From Polyangiaceae bacterium (lineage in GTDB: Bacteria; Myxococcota_A; Polyangia; Polyangiales; Polyangiaceae), in assembly GCA_020633205.1 (NCBI GenBank), contig JACKEB010000012.1, positions 124,001-188,000 of the forward strand: a stretch of 64,000 nucleotides of DNA, in the 5' to 3' direction. This document shows positions 44,175 to 53,404 of the stretch, piece after piece (the first letter of the stretch is position 1; each line of letters starts with the position of its first letter). The position numbers were made by a program, and so were the translations under genes. The notes beneath the pieces are model-generated. The model saw only the letters and a program-made list of their open reading frames with translations, ran no database searches and was not told the DNA's origin.

Positions 44175-44593
44175 GAACGGATCCGTTGCACGTTGGCTTC
44201 CCAGTTCTGACCATCGAAGGGCACGACTTCGAAGCCGTGCTCGCTCAGGAAGTCCGGCTCCTCTGAGCCATCCACGCAGCGCAGGTTGACGCTCACGCCA
44301 TCCGGGTGAGAGCGCGGCGTGTAGAACGGGTGCACGCCGCAGCGGCTGCAGAACGTGTGCTGGGCGATCCCGGTTCCGAAGCGGTAGTCGCTCAGCGACC
44401 CCGCGCCGCTGAGCAGCTCGAACTCCGACTTCGCCACGATCCAGTGCAGGAAGGCCTTTTTCGTGCAGATGCTGCAGTTGCAATCATCGATGCGGCGGAC
44501 GGCGCTACTCACGCGAAAGCGCACTGCTCCGCAATGGCAGCCTCCGTCGAGTGACGCGCGGTGCTTTTTGTCTTGGGTTGGGGGTGAGGGCAT
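44171..44593 (-). CDS. GFA/CENP-V domain protein
   Basis: 140 residues. Zinc ligands of the glutathione-dependent formaldehyde-activating fold: CHC at 19-21, CNCSIC at 38-43 and CSRC at 82-85. Most family members have no proven formaldehyde activity. ATG at 44593 has GGAG 3 bases upstream; a TTG at 44632 is possible. The first codons coincide with a C-rich dispersed element (44575-44591). First gene of the GFA-mutY-Nudix operon. Confidence 0.88.
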   Translation of the reverse strand: MPSPPTQDKKHRASLDGGCHCGAVRFRVSSAVRRIDDCNCSICTKKAFLHWIVAKSEFELLSGAGSLSDYRFGTGIAQHTFCSRCGVHPFYTPRSHPDGVSVNLRCVDGSEEPDFLSEHGFEVVPFDGQNWEANVQRIRS

Positions 44594-44784
44594 GCGCTCC
44601 ACGGTCTCGCCTGGCTTCGTTAAGTCCGTCAATCAGACCTGAGCGCTTCGCGAGAAAAAGGCTGCCTCGAAGCGTCCGGAAGCGAACGTTCCACTCAGCT
44701 TTTGGGGGTCGACTTCGAGGCAGGCTGCACTGAGATGCATCAGGAGCTTAGTCGCCGCGATTTGATTCTGATACGCTGGCCGGA

Positions 44785-45891
44785 GTGGTTCAGCCGCGTG
44801 TCTTTCCTCTCGAATCAATCCGCACGGACGGCTGGTTTGAACGCATCGGTGAGGGGATCGGAAGCTTTCAGGCCCTCTGCGACATCGTGGGAGAGCGGTT
44901 CTTCGCCTTTTCGATGATCACCGGCGCGCGCATCACCGCGCTGACGGTGGACCGGCGTAACCCGGACAACACGCTCGTGGACTTTGCGGTCGCCGAAGAG
45001 GACGGGGACCAGATGGACTCCCAGCGCCTCACACTGGCCGACTTCCGTCGCCGTCTGGTGAGCGCGCTGGTCGCCCATGAACCGACGGGTCCCGCTCCGG
45101 CACGTGAGACCGACACCGAAGCGCTTCAGCTCCACATCGGAGTTCGCTACCTGCTACTCGCACCGCTGTTTGGCTACAGCCTGGCGGAGCTCCAGGTGGA
45201 TGACGCCGGCTCGGAGCTGCGCTTACTGCGCGACGGCGTCGAAGAGAGCTACGAGCTGGACGCCTTCCGCGTGCGCCTTCGGGCACACGTCCGTGAAGAG
45301 CTCGACCGGATCTCCCGCGGTGGCAACAACCGCGGCGCCATTGACCTCGCTCGGGTGGCCGAGGCGGAGCAAGCCGCGGCGCGCGGCGATCAGGTGCGAG
45401 TGCTCGAGCTGCTCGGCGCCTGGCCTGCGCCCCTGGCCATCTTCCTCCGCACCCCCGAAGGACAAATGCTGAACGCGGACGCCCGAGCGACGATCGCTCG
45501 CGGACTCGGGATGTTGGGCAGTGCCTGTGTGTCCTTGGGCGAGGTCGGCAAAGGAGAAGAGGTGCTCAGGCTTGCCGTGCAGTACGCGGGCGATGGCCCA
45601 GCTGGGCCTGAGATCTTCACCCGGCTTGGCGAAGCGATGCTCGACGACGAGCGGGCGGCCGAGGCCATCGGACCGCTACGCCGTGCCGCCAACCTGGGCG
45701 CGAAGCCAGAGGTGATCTGGCCGCTGCTCGCCCGCGCTTTCTCAGATCGCGGCCGGCACCTGGCTGCGCTGGGCGCCATCGAGGAGGCACGGGCGGCCGG
45801 CGTCGACGACGCGGCTCTGACCGACGCCACCGGGCGCGTTGAAGCTGCCCTCGGCCAAAGCCTCGCCGGTTGGCGAAAAGCGCTCGGCTGA
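44785..45891 (+). CDS. TPR-like repeat protein of unknown function
   Basis: 368 residues. N-terminal ~170 residues form an alpha/beta domain (WFERIGEGIGSFQALCDIVGERFFAFSMI region) that I do not recognise. From about 180 it is helical with TPR-like pairs (GLGMLGSACVSLGEVGKGEEVLRLAVQYA, then IWPLLARAFSDRGRHLAALGAIEEARAAG). No signal peptide or membrane helix. GTG at 44785 has only a weak ribosome site. Divergent from the mutY operon. Confidence 0.72.
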   Translation: MVQPRVFPLESIRTDGWFERIGEGIGSFQALCDIVGERFFAFSMITGARITALTVDRRNPDNTLVDFAVAEEDGDQMDSQRLTLADFRRRLVSALVAHEPTGPAPARETDTEALQLHIGVRYLLLAPLFGYSLAELQVDDAGSELRLLRDGVEESYELDAFRVRLRAHVREELDRISRGGNNRGAIDLARVAEAEQAAARGDQVRVLELLGAWPAPLAIFLRTPEGQMLNADARATIARGLGMLGSACVSLGEVGKGEEVLRLAVQYAGDGPAGPEIFTRLGEAMLDDERAAEAIGPLRRAANLGAKPEVIWPLLARAFSDRGRHLAALGAIEEARAAGVDDAALTDATGRVEAALGQSLAGWRKALG

Positions 45892-46345
45892 GGCACCAAC
45901 TGCACCTCGCTGCTGGTTTAGCTCGCTTCCTGCGGGCGGTGAAACGCATCTAACGTTTCAGAATTATTGCGAATCGGTCCGAACACCGGAGCGAGCGGGT
46001 GAGTTCCAGGCGTCCAAGCGGCGCGCCTCCCCCCCAAACCCCGGCCAGCAGGCCTGGTTGGCCGCGCTGGACCTGAGCGCCCATTCACCCGTCACTGCCG
46101 CGGCGCATTGACAGGGCCTGGCGCGCGGGAGTACGACGCCGCCAGGAAAGGGCTCTTCACAGCCCGCGCCGCGTCTTCTAACTCCTCACAAACGCCTAGA
46201 AACTTCGGGTCCCCGCGACTACACATAGGCCGCTCTTCTGCTTCGAGTCGACGTTGCTGGTCGTTGGCCGCTCTCCGTTCCGACGAGCGAATCGACCTGC
46301 AAGTGCTCGGGGCGCCCCGAAGAACGCGAAACCCACGAGGAAGCC
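45892..46345. other. 454-base leader upstream of nuoA
   Basis: No convincing gene. It contains an inverted repeat TGAAACG-CATCTAA-CGTTTCA (45940-45960) followed by an AT-rich patch (GAATTATTG), which could be a weak terminator for the TPR gene or an operator. A copy of the C-rich dispersed element is at 46023-46043. Presumably it holds the nuo promoter. Confidence 0.45.
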
Positions 46346-46705
46346 ATGCTCGAAACCTACCTCCCCATGTTCTTGATGTTCGCAGTCGCGATGCTGCTCT
46401 GCTGCGTCTTCTTCTTCGGAGGTGCGCTGCTCGGCGAAAAGAAGCCGAACCCGGGCAAGTTGCAGCCGTTCGAGTGCGGAAACGACAGCGATGGCGCCAA
46501 GCACATGAAGATGAGCGTGAAGTTCTACCTCACCGCCATCTTGTTCGTGGTTTTCGACATCGAGGTGGTCTTCATGTACCCCTGGGCGACGCTCTTCAAG
46601 GGCCTCGGCTGGGTTGGCTTCGCTACCATGCTCACGTTCATCAGCGCCTTGCTGATCGCGCTGGTTTACGTGTGGAAAAAGGGCGCTCTGGAGTGGGAGA
46701 ACTGA
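46346..46705 (+). CDS. nuoA: NADH-quinone oxidoreductase subunit A
   Basis: 119 residues with three membrane helices. Conserved block FECGNDSDG (Cys44) with FYLTAILFVVFDIEVVFMYPW is that of NuoA/ND3. ATG at 46346. First of the run of complex I genes, 63 bases before nuoB. Confidence 0.95.
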   Translation: MLETYLPMFLMFAVAMLLCCVFFFGGALLGEKKPNPGKLQPFECGNDSDGAKHMKMSVKFYLTAILFVVFDIEVVFMYPWATLFKGLGWVGFATMLTFISALLIALVYVWKKGALEWEN

Positions 46706-46768
46706 GGCCTTTCGCGGCGCTCGTCGTTCGTTCGTCGACCCCCTTCGGACGCGATCTTAGGAGAATTT

Positions 46769-47350
46769 ATGGGTGAGCTAAAAGGCACCGAAACGCGCAT
46801 CATCGAGCCGAGTGAACAAGGCTTCGCGACTACGCGTTTTCAGGACTTGCTGCACTGGGCACAGAAGTACTCGCTGTTCATGTACCCCTTCGTGACCGCC
46901 TGCTGCGGCATGGAGTTCATGGCCGTTACGAGCCCGCGCTATGACGTCTCCCGCTTTGGAGCAGAGGCGCCTCGCTTTTCCCCACGGCAAGCGGACCTGC
47001 TGTGGGTCGTAGGCACGATCAGTCAGCGCCAGGCCCCGATTTTGCGGCGTATTTGGGAGCAAATGGCTGAGCCCAAGTGGGTGATGGCCTTCGGCACGTG
47101 CGCCAGCTGCGGTGGCTTCTACGACAACTACACCACCGTTCCCGGGCTGGATAAGATCATCCCCTGTGACGTCTACATCCCGGGTTGTCCTCCGCGGCCC
47201 GAGGCAGTGTTGGACGGGCTCTTGCTGCTGCAGGACAAGATCGCACGAGGCGATCGCACGCCAGCCATCGTGAAGCCGCGCACCGACCCCGCTACCAGCC
47301 AGGATCACGGCTTGGTGCAGCTGCGCAAGAACCGCGAAAGCATGGTCTGA
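46769..47350 (+). CDS. nuoB: NADH-quinone oxidoreductase subunit B
   Basis: 193 residues carrying the N2 cluster. Cys45 and Cys46 (TACCGMEF), Cys111 (GTCASCGG) and Cys140 (PGCPPRPE) have exactly the spacing of E. coli NuoB (63, 64, 129, 158). Passes electrons to quinone. GGAG is 7 bases before the ATG. Confidence 0.97.
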   Translation: MGELKGTETRIIEPSEQGFATTRFQDLLHWAQKYSLFMYPFVTACCGMEFMAVTSPRYDVSRFGAEAPRFSPRQADLLWVVGTISQRQAPILRRIWEQMAEPKWVMAFGTCASCGGFYDNYTTVPGLDKIIPCDVYIPGCPPRPEAVLDGLLLLQDKIARGDRTPAIVKPRTDPATSQDHGLVQLRKNRESMV

Positions 47351-47421
47351 GGCGAGCCAAAGCGTTTCCCTGAGGCAAGAATTCAAGCAGTCGCGCCGAG
47401 CGCGGCGCGAGCCGAGGCAAG

Positions 47422-48000
47422 ATGAGCCAACGAGTCGTTGAGCAGGTCAAGAAACAGTTCCCGGGAGCCGTGTTGGAGAGCCACTCTCAACACGGAGACG
47501 ACACCATCGTCGTCGAACCGAGCAAGTGGGCAGAGATCGCCCGGTTCCTCAAGGAAAGCCCCAAGACCAGCATGGAGATGCTGACGGACCTGACGGCCGT
47601 TGACTATCCAGAGCGCGAACCCCGGTTCGAGGTCGTCGCCCACCTGTATTCGCTGAGCAAGGGGCACCGCCTGCGCATGAAGGCTCGCGTGGGCGACGCC
47701 GACGGCAAGCACGCCGAGATCCCCAGCGTGGAGCCGCTGTGGGGGAGCGCGAACTGGATGGAGCGCGAGTGCTACGACATGTTCGGCGTGGTCTTCCAAG
47801 GCCACCCGGATCTGCGGCGCATTCTGATGTACCCCGAGTTCGAGGGGCACCCGCTGCGCAAGGACTACCCGGCGAACCGGACTCAGCCGCTGATTGAGTA
47901 CCGGGACGTGCCGAACATCGAAAAACTGCCGCCTTTCGGCACCGACGAAGGCATGAGCTTTGGGCGTCAGACCCATCAGTTCATGAACGACGAGGAGTGA
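47422..48000 (+). CDS. nuoC: NADH-quinone oxidoreductase subunit C
   Basis: 192 residues of the 30-kDa subunit. Signature ERECYDMFGVVFQGHPDLRRIL, then EGHPLRKDYP at the end. Separate from NuoD, unlike the E. coli fused form. ATG at 47422 has GAGGCAAG upstream; nuoD starts 4 bases after its stop. Confidence 0.96.
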   Translation: MSQRVVEQVKKQFPGAVLESHSQHGDDTIVVEPSKWAEIARFLKESPKTSMEMLTDLTAVDYPEREPRFEVVAHLYSLSKGHRLRMKARVGDADGKHAEIPSVEPLWGSANWMERECYDMFGVVFQGHPDLRRILMYPEFEGHPLRKDYPANRTQPLIEYRDVPNIEKLPPFGTDEGMSFGRQTHQFMNDEE

Positions 48001-48004
48001 GCTG

Positions 48005-49219
48005 ATGGAACCGCTCGACATCGATTTGGACGAGGCGGAGCTCGATATCCCCGCGGAGCCAGCGTTGCTCAACGTGGGCCCGGCTCACCCGGCGATGCAC
48101 GGCACCGTGAAGATCGTCATGGAGCTCTCCGGCGAGACGATTCTGAAGGCTGACGTCCAGGTTGGCTACTTGCACCGCGGCTTCGAGAAAATGTGCGAGC
48201 GCGGCACCTGGAGCCAGGTGTTCCCGTACGTCGATCGCTGCAACTACGTATCGCCGATGCTGAACAACGTCGGCTTCGCCCTCGCTTGCGAGAAGATGCT
48301 CGGCATCGAGGTGCCGAAGCGCTGCCAGCACTACCGCGTGATCCTCGGGGAACTGGCGCGTATGAGCGACCACCTGACGTGCACCGGCGCTATGGCGATG
48401 GAGCTTGGCGCGTTCACGCCGTTCCTCTGGATGATCAAGGGTCGCGAGATGATCTGGGACCTGATGGAGGACGAGACGGGCGCTCGGCTCACGCACTCCT
48501 TCGGTCGCGTGGGTGGCATGGCGAAGCCGCCAACGGATCACTTCAAGGAACACGCGGCAGCGGTCAAAGACCAGGTGTTGAAGATCCTGGACGAGGCCCA
48601 GCGCTTGCTGCTTGGGAACCGCATCTTCCTCGATCGCCTCGACGGCGTCGGCATCGTGAGCGCTGAAGACGCGATCAGCCTGGGCTGGACGGGGCCCTGC
48701 CTGCGCGCCTCGGGCGTGCCTTACGACGTGCGGAAGGCGGCGCCGTACATGACCTACGGCGAGTACGACTTCGAAGTCCCCGTCGGCACCACGGGCGACT
48801 GCTTCGACCGCTTCATCATGCGCTTCGCCGAGCTCAAGCAGAGCGCGCGCATCATCGATCAGGCGCTCGAGATGATGGATGACGAGGGGCCGATCAACGT
48901 CGTCGACCCGCGCATCATCCTGCCGCCAAAGGAAGAGGTCTACTCGACCATCGAAGGCACCATCCAGCACTTCAAGATCGTGATGGAAGGCCTGAAGATT
49001 CCGGCGGGTGAAGTCTACAGCTACACCGAAGGCGGCAACGGCGAGCTCGGTTTCTATCTGGTGAGCGATGGCAGCGGCACGCCCTACCGCGTGCGCATCC
49101 GCCCACCTTGCTTCCTCGTGACGGCTGGCCTCGAGAAGGTCATCACCGGCGAAATGATGAGCGACGTCGTCCCGTGCTTCGGCTCACTGAACATGATCGG
49201 AGGCGAGTGCGATCGTTGA
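48005..49219 (+). CDS. nuoD: NADH-quinone oxidoreductase subunit D
   Basis: 404 residues of the 49-kDa subunit. Quinone-site blocks GPAHPAMHG and YLHRGFEKMCE are present, with DVVPCFGSLNMIGGECDR at the C-terminus. GAGG within the end of nuoC serves as ribosome site. Next gene is nuoG, so nuoE and nuoF are missing from the usual position. Confidence 0.96.
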   Translation: MEPLDIDLDEAELDIPAEPALLNVGPAHPAMHGTVKIVMELSGETILKADVQVGYLHRGFEKMCERGTWSQVFPYVDRCNYVSPMLNNVGFALACEKMLGIEVPKRCQHYRVILGELARMSDHLTCTGAMAMELGAFTPFLWMIKGREMIWDLMEDETGARLTHSFGRVGGMAKPPTDHFKEHAAAVKDQVLKILDEAQRLLLGNRIFLDRLDGVGIVSAEDAISLGWTGPCLRASGVPYDVRKAAPYMTYGEYDFEVPVGTTGDCFDRFIMRFAELKQSARIIDQALEMMDDEGPINVVDPRIILPPKEEVYSTIEGTIQHFKIVMEGLKIPAGEVYSYTEGGNGELGFYLVSDGSGTPYRVRIRPPCFLVTAGLEKVITGEMMSDVVPCFGSLNMIGGECDR

Positions 49220-49244
49220 TCGTCACCCGCTAACTGGAGTTTCG

Positions 49245-50861
49245 ATGCCCACCTTCAAGCTTGACGACCGCGAGATCCCCTTCGAACCCGGGGACACCAT
49301 CATCCAGGCCGCGCACCGCGCGGGTATCGATATCCCGCACTATTGCTGGCATCCCGGCCTGAGCGTCGCAGCCAACTGCCGTATGTGCTTGGTCGAGATT
49401 GGCCCGCCCCCAGGCCGGCCCGCGATGATGCTCGATATCCTGAAGCAGGACCCGAAGACCGGCGAGTACATCCCGGCCAAGAAGCCAAAGCTCCAGCCCG
49501 CCTGCCAGCAGCGCGTGGCTGAGGGCATGGAGGTCAAGAGCGAGTCGAGTGAACACGTCTCGGAGGCCCGTGGCGCCGTTCAAGAGCTGTTGCTCCTGAA
49601 TCACCCCGTCGACTGCCCGATCTGCGACCAAGCCGGCGAGTGCCGCTTGCAAGACTACTGGCTCCAGCACCAGGGCAAGGGCAAGCGCATGCACGATGAG
49701 CCCGTGCACAAGCCCAAGGCTCAGGTCTTTGGCCCGACCATCGTCTACGACGGTGAGCGCTGCATCGTGTGCACCCGCTGCGTGCGTTTCTGCGAGGAAG
49801 TGGCGAAGGACCCGGTGCTCGACGTCCGCGAGCGCGGCAACCTCAACGAGATCGTCGTTTCCCCGGGGCGTCAGCTAGACCACGGCTACACCTTGATGAC
49901 CGAGTACGTGTGCCCTGTGGGCGCGCTGACCGCGACGGACTTCCGCTTCAAGGCTCGAGTCTGGTTCCTACGTAGCGCCCGCAGCGTCTGCCAAGGCTGC
50001 GCGACGGGCTGCAACGCCTTCCTCGACTACGATCCCCGCAATGAGACGGTGTACCGCCACCGCCCGCGGGAGAACCTGAAGGTCAACAAGTACTGGATGT
50101 GTGACGAGGGCATGCTCGACTACGCCCGCGCCCACGAGGACCGTTTCATCAACGCCTACGTTGGCGAGGACGAGGTAAGCCTCGAAGCAGGCGTCAAAGC
50201 CGCAGCGAAGGCGCTCAAGGGTGTCGACCCCGAGCGAGTGGCCATCGTGCTCTCCGCGCAGCACTCCAGCGAGGACAACTTCGCGTTGCTCACCCTGGCC
50301 CGGGACTTCCTTGGCAGTGGCAACCTCTTCATCTCCGGCAACGCGGAAGGTGAGGGGGACGGCGTACTCAAGCATGCCGACAAGAACCCCAACACGAAGG
50401 GCGTCGAGCAGCTGTGCAGCACCACGCCGCCGGCGTCCATGTCTGAGCTATTGGAGGCGGTTGCCGCAGGGAAAATTACCCATGCAGTCGCCCTCGGCAG
50501 CGCGGCACCCATCGACGTGGAGGGGCTGTCCTCGCTAAAGAAGCTGGTGTTGGTGAGCCCATTCGACGGAGCGCTCGCTGGCTACGCAGACGTGTTGCTA
50601 CCCGCCGCCACCTGGGCGGAGTCCACCGGTACCTTCGTCAACTTCGCGGGGCTTGCTCAGGAGAGCGAGCGCGCCGTGCGTCCAGAGCAGGACGCGCGCC
50701 CCGCTTGGAAACTCATCGCAGCGGTTGGGCGCGAGCTCGGCTACGCGATGGACTGGCAACGCCTCAGCGACGTTCGCCTAGCGATGGCGCCTGACGCTGG
50801 CGCGGCGGTTGCTGGCAGTGCTGCTGCTGAAGTCTCCGCACCCACAGGAGCTGCAGAATGA
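49245..50861 (+). CDS. nuoG: NADH-quinone oxidoreductase subunit G (short form)
   Basis: 538 residues, against 700-900 in well-studied forms. The 2Fe-2S domain has Cys34, 45, 48 and ~87; the next block has His and CPICDQAGEC; then CIVCTRCVRFCEE with CPVGAL; and a CQGCATGC plus Cys motif as in molybdopterin-type domains. The molybdopterin-like C-terminal part is short and ends in an Ala-rich tail. It carries electrons from the NADH module towards NuoB. Overlaps nuoH by ATGA. Confidence 0.93.
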   Translation: MPTFKLDDREIPFEPGDTIIQAAHRAGIDIPHYCWHPGLSVAANCRMCLVEIGPPPGRPAMMLDILKQDPKTGEYIPAKKPKLQPACQQRVAEGMEVKSESSEHVSEARGAVQELLLLNHPVDCPICDQAGECRLQDYWLQHQGKGKRMHDEPVHKPKAQVFGPTIVYDGERCIVCTRCVRFCEEVAKDPVLDVRERGNLNEIVVSPGRQLDHGYTLMTEYVCPVGALTATDFRFKARVWFLRSARSVCQGCATGCNAFLDYDPRNETVYRHRPRENLKVNKYWMCDEGMLDYARAHEDRFINAYVGEDEVSLEAGVKAAAKALKGVDPERVAIVLSAQHSSEDNFALLTLARDFLGSGNLFISGNAEGEGDGVLKHADKNPNTKGVEQLCSTTPPASMSELLEAVAAGKITHAVALGSAAPIDVEGLSSLKKLVLVSPFDGALAGYADVLLPAATWAESTGTFVNFAGLAQESERAVRPEQDARPAWKLIAAVGRELGYAMDWQRLSDVRLAMAPDAGAAVAGSAAAEVSAPTGAAE

Positions 50862-52669
50862 CCTTCGGAACGCTGTTTCTCTTGTCCCTCGCCAAGGCCT
50901 TCACGGTCGTCGTGGCGTTGTCGTTGAACATCGCAGGGCTCTTGACCTGGGTGGACCGCCGCCAGGGCGCCATCTTGCAGGACCGCGTCGGTCCTGAACG
51001 CGCGGTGGTGTGGATCCCGAAGCGTATCGCTCAGGGCGCGGTCGTCGGTCCCGCTGTGCTGGTCGCGGGCGGCGCCCTGGCGCTGTTTTTCTTGAGTGAC
51101 GCCGAAGGCGTCACGCGCACTACCCGGGCGGTGCTGTTCAGTCACCTCGCGGTCTTCATCACCTGGTTCACCGCGCTCGTCATCGCGGGCCGCATCAAGC
51201 TGCGTGGCGTGAAGAACAGCTTCGATCGCTTCATCGCTTCGGTCGGCGACCCGCGGCGCATCTTCTACGTCGGGCTGATGGTGCACGGCGCGATCTTCCT
51301 CTCGCTAGGAGTGCTCAAGGGCACGCCGGCGGGAGAGACCCTGCGCGACTTCTTATACGGGGCAGGGCCGTTCGTCTTCGCCTTCAGCGCGCTGTTCGGC
51401 GCCGGCTACGCGGCGCAGCGTTTCCGTCATGAGCGCGCTGGCTTCCGCTTGATTGGCTTGCTGCACCCAGCGGCTGACGGTTTGAAGACGATCTTCAAGG
51501 AGGACTTCATTCCTCCGGGCGGCGATCAATTCCTGCACAAGCTCGCACCCTTCGTCTCCTTCTTCCCTGTGCTCGTGCTGCTTGGCGTGGTGCCGTTCGG
51601 AGACACGCTGTGCTTCGGCTCGGATGAGCAGGGCAAGATCATGCTGTCCAAGCTGTTGGCGACGGTCCCGCGTGACGGCATCTGTCCGACATCGACCCTC
51701 GACGCAGGCAGCGCGGTGCATGCGGTGCGCCTGCAGGTGCTCGATTTCAACGTCGGCATCCTCTACTTCTTCGCCATGGCTGGCACCGGTGTCGTGGGTG
51801 CTGCGCTCGCCGGCTGGGCGAGCAACAACAAGTACAGCCTCCTCGGTGGTCTCCGCGCGGCAAGCCAGATGATCTCCTACGAGGTCACGCTGGGCCTGAC
51901 GCTCGTCGGTTCACTGATGATCTACGGCACCGTCCGCATCGACGAGATGGTGCGTTGGCAGGCGGAAAACACCTGGGGGATCTTCGTTCAGCCTCTGGCG
52001 TTCTTCCTGTTCTTCGCTGCGGCCATCGCCGAGACCAAGCGCATCCCCTTCGACATCCCTGAAGGTGAGAGCGAGATCGTCGCCGGCTACTTCACCGAGT
52101 ACTCGGGCATGAAGTTCGCGATGTTCTTCTTCAGCGAGTACGTGGCTGTGGTGACTCTTGCGGCGCTCACCACCGCGGTGTTCCTCGGCGGCTGGCACCT
52201 GCCTTTCCTCGAGCGTGACGGCCTGCACATCATGCTCGGCGACAAGGAAATCTACGCTCAGCCGCTGTCCCACGGCGCCATCATCCTGATCGGCGTGTTG
52301 GCCTTCGTCGGTAAGACCGTCGGTCTGTGCATCCTGCAGCTATTCATCCGCTGGACGTTGCCCCGCTTCCGCTACGACCAGCTGATGAAGCTGGGCTGGC
52401 GCAAGATCCTGCCGGCGTCGTTGGTCAATGTGCTCGCGACTGGGCTCATCATCTTGGCCATCCAGTCCGGCGGACCTGCAGTTCAGTCCTTGATGGCGGG
52501 CGCCGCTCAGGTCACCCAGTGGGTGATCGCAGTAGGTGGCCTGGTGCTCACCGTCTGGTTCGTGCGCTTCCTGCTGAAGCCCGCAGAGCACCGCCGAGTC
52601 CTGGCGAGTTCTTCGGCTCAGTACGCGGCCTCCATGGGTGGCACTCGCACGGCGCGCATGGGTGCCTGA
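50858..52669 (+). CDS. nuoH: NADH-quinone oxidoreductase subunit H with large insertion
   Basis: 603 residues, nearly twice the usual ~330. Family blocks are all present but separated: first helix and WVDRRQGAILQDRVGPERA (1-49), then LLHPAADGLKTIFKEDFIPP (201-220), DFNVGILYFFAM, QMISYEVTLGL and FDIPEGESEIVAGYFTEYSG. Between 50 and 200 lies an extra segment with about four hydrophobic helices (61-80, 91-111, 135-153, 169-187). A second insertion of about 40 residues with Cys252 and Cys276 is at 249-292. Reading frame is unbroken and codon use unchanged, so it is not an obvious artefact. Confidence 0.93.
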   Translation: MTFGTLFLLSLAKAFTVVVALSLNIAGLLTWVDRRQGAILQDRVGPERAVVWIPKRIAQGAVVGPAVLVAGGALALFFLSDAEGVTRTTRAVLFSHLAVFITWFTALVIAGRIKLRGVKNSFDRFIASVGDPRRIFYVGLMVHGAIFLSLGVLKGTPAGETLRDFLYGAGPFVFAFSALFGAGYAAQRFRHERAGFRLIGLLHPAADGLKTIFKEDFIPPGGDQFLHKLAPFVSFFPVLVLLGVVPFGDTLCFGSDEQGKIMLSKLLATVPRDGICPTSTLDAGSAVHAVRLQVLDFNVGILYFFAMAGTGVVGAALAGWASNNKYSLLGGLRAASQMISYEVTLGLTLVGSLMIYGTVRIDEMVRWQAENTWGIFVQPLAFFLFFAAAIAETKRIPFDIPEGESEIVAGYFTEYSGMKFAMFFFSEYVAVVTLAALTTAVFLGGWHLPFLERDGLHIMLGDKEIYAQPLSHGAIILIGVLAFVGKTVGLCILQLFIRWTLPRFRYDQLMKLGWRKILPASLVNVLATGLIILAIQSGGPAVQSLMAGAAQVTQWVIAVGGLVLTVWFVRFLLKPAEHRRVLASSSAQYAASMGGTRTARMGA

Positions 52670-52738
52670 AGCACGGCTTCGGGTACCCCTCTTCTTTCGA
52701 GTTTTTTGTAGAGCCTCCGGGCACGATTGGACGACGAC

Positions 52739-53395
52739 ATGTTGATCAACCAACCGCTGGGACCAAAGAAAGTCGTTGGGACCCCCATCCCGCGCCCGGA
52801 TCGCAACGCCTCCGTACAGACGTACATCCCGGAGATCGCCAAGGGCCTGGCGATGACCATGGCCCACTTCTTCCGCAACACGAAGGAGATGGCGCTTGGT
52901 CAGCGGAACGACCCCACCATCGAGAGCATTTCGGACGGCATCAACTGCGTCAGCTACCCCGAGCAGCGCCGGCCCTACGCCGAGCGTTTCCGCGGGGTTC
53001 ATCGCCTGACTCATCGCGCCGACGGTTCACCGCGCTGTGTGGCGTGTCTGTGCTGCTCGACGGCTTGCCCTGCGCAGTGCATCCACATCGAGCCGGCTGA
53101 GTACCCCGTTGGGGATTCTCGGCGCGGATATGAGCGCTTCCCCGCCCGCTTCGTCATCGACGAGCTGCGCTGCGTATTCTGCGGTTTTTGCGTGGAGGCT
53201 TGCCCCTGCGACGCGATCCGCATGGATACCGGAATCCACGCTGCGCCCTACGATTCTCGCGAGCAGTTCATCTTCGAGAAAGATCTCCTGATGAGCTTCA
53301 AGGGTCGTGACGGGAGTCAGCTGTCGGAGAACCCGCGGCATGAGCCTGGGGACCCCACGCACCCTGGCGTGACCCGCGAGCACGGCGGCCACTAA
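52739..53395 (+). CDS. nuoI: NADH-quinone oxidoreductase subunit I
   Basis: 218 residues with two 4Fe-4S motifs, CVACLCCSTACP and CVFCGFCVEACP, and N-terminal helix IAKGLAMTMAHFFRN. Carries clusters N6a and N6b towards NuoB. The ATG at 52739 is used; a TTG 12 bases upstream is possible and neither has a clear ribosome site. An extra Cys lies inside the first motif. Last nuo gene before gatB; J to N are not present. Confidence 0.95.
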   Translation: MLINQPLGPKKVVGTPIPRPDRNASVQTYIPEIAKGLAMTMAHFFRNTKEMALGQRNDPTIESISDGINCVSYPEQRRPYAERFRGVHRLTHRADGSPRCVACLCCSTACPAQCIHIEPAEYPVGDSRRGYERFPARFVIDELRCVFCGFCVEACPCDAIRMDTGIHAAPYDSREQFIFEKDLLMSFKGRDGSQLSENPRHEPGDPTHPGVTREHGGH

Positions 53396-53404
53396 AATGC
53401 ACCG

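Noticed and set aside
44771..44850. tRNA-like string GCCGGAGTGGTTCAG at the start of the TPR gene
   Set aside because: No matching acceptor stem, anticodon arm or T-loop GTTCGA follows; it is better explained as the GTG start region of a coding sequence.
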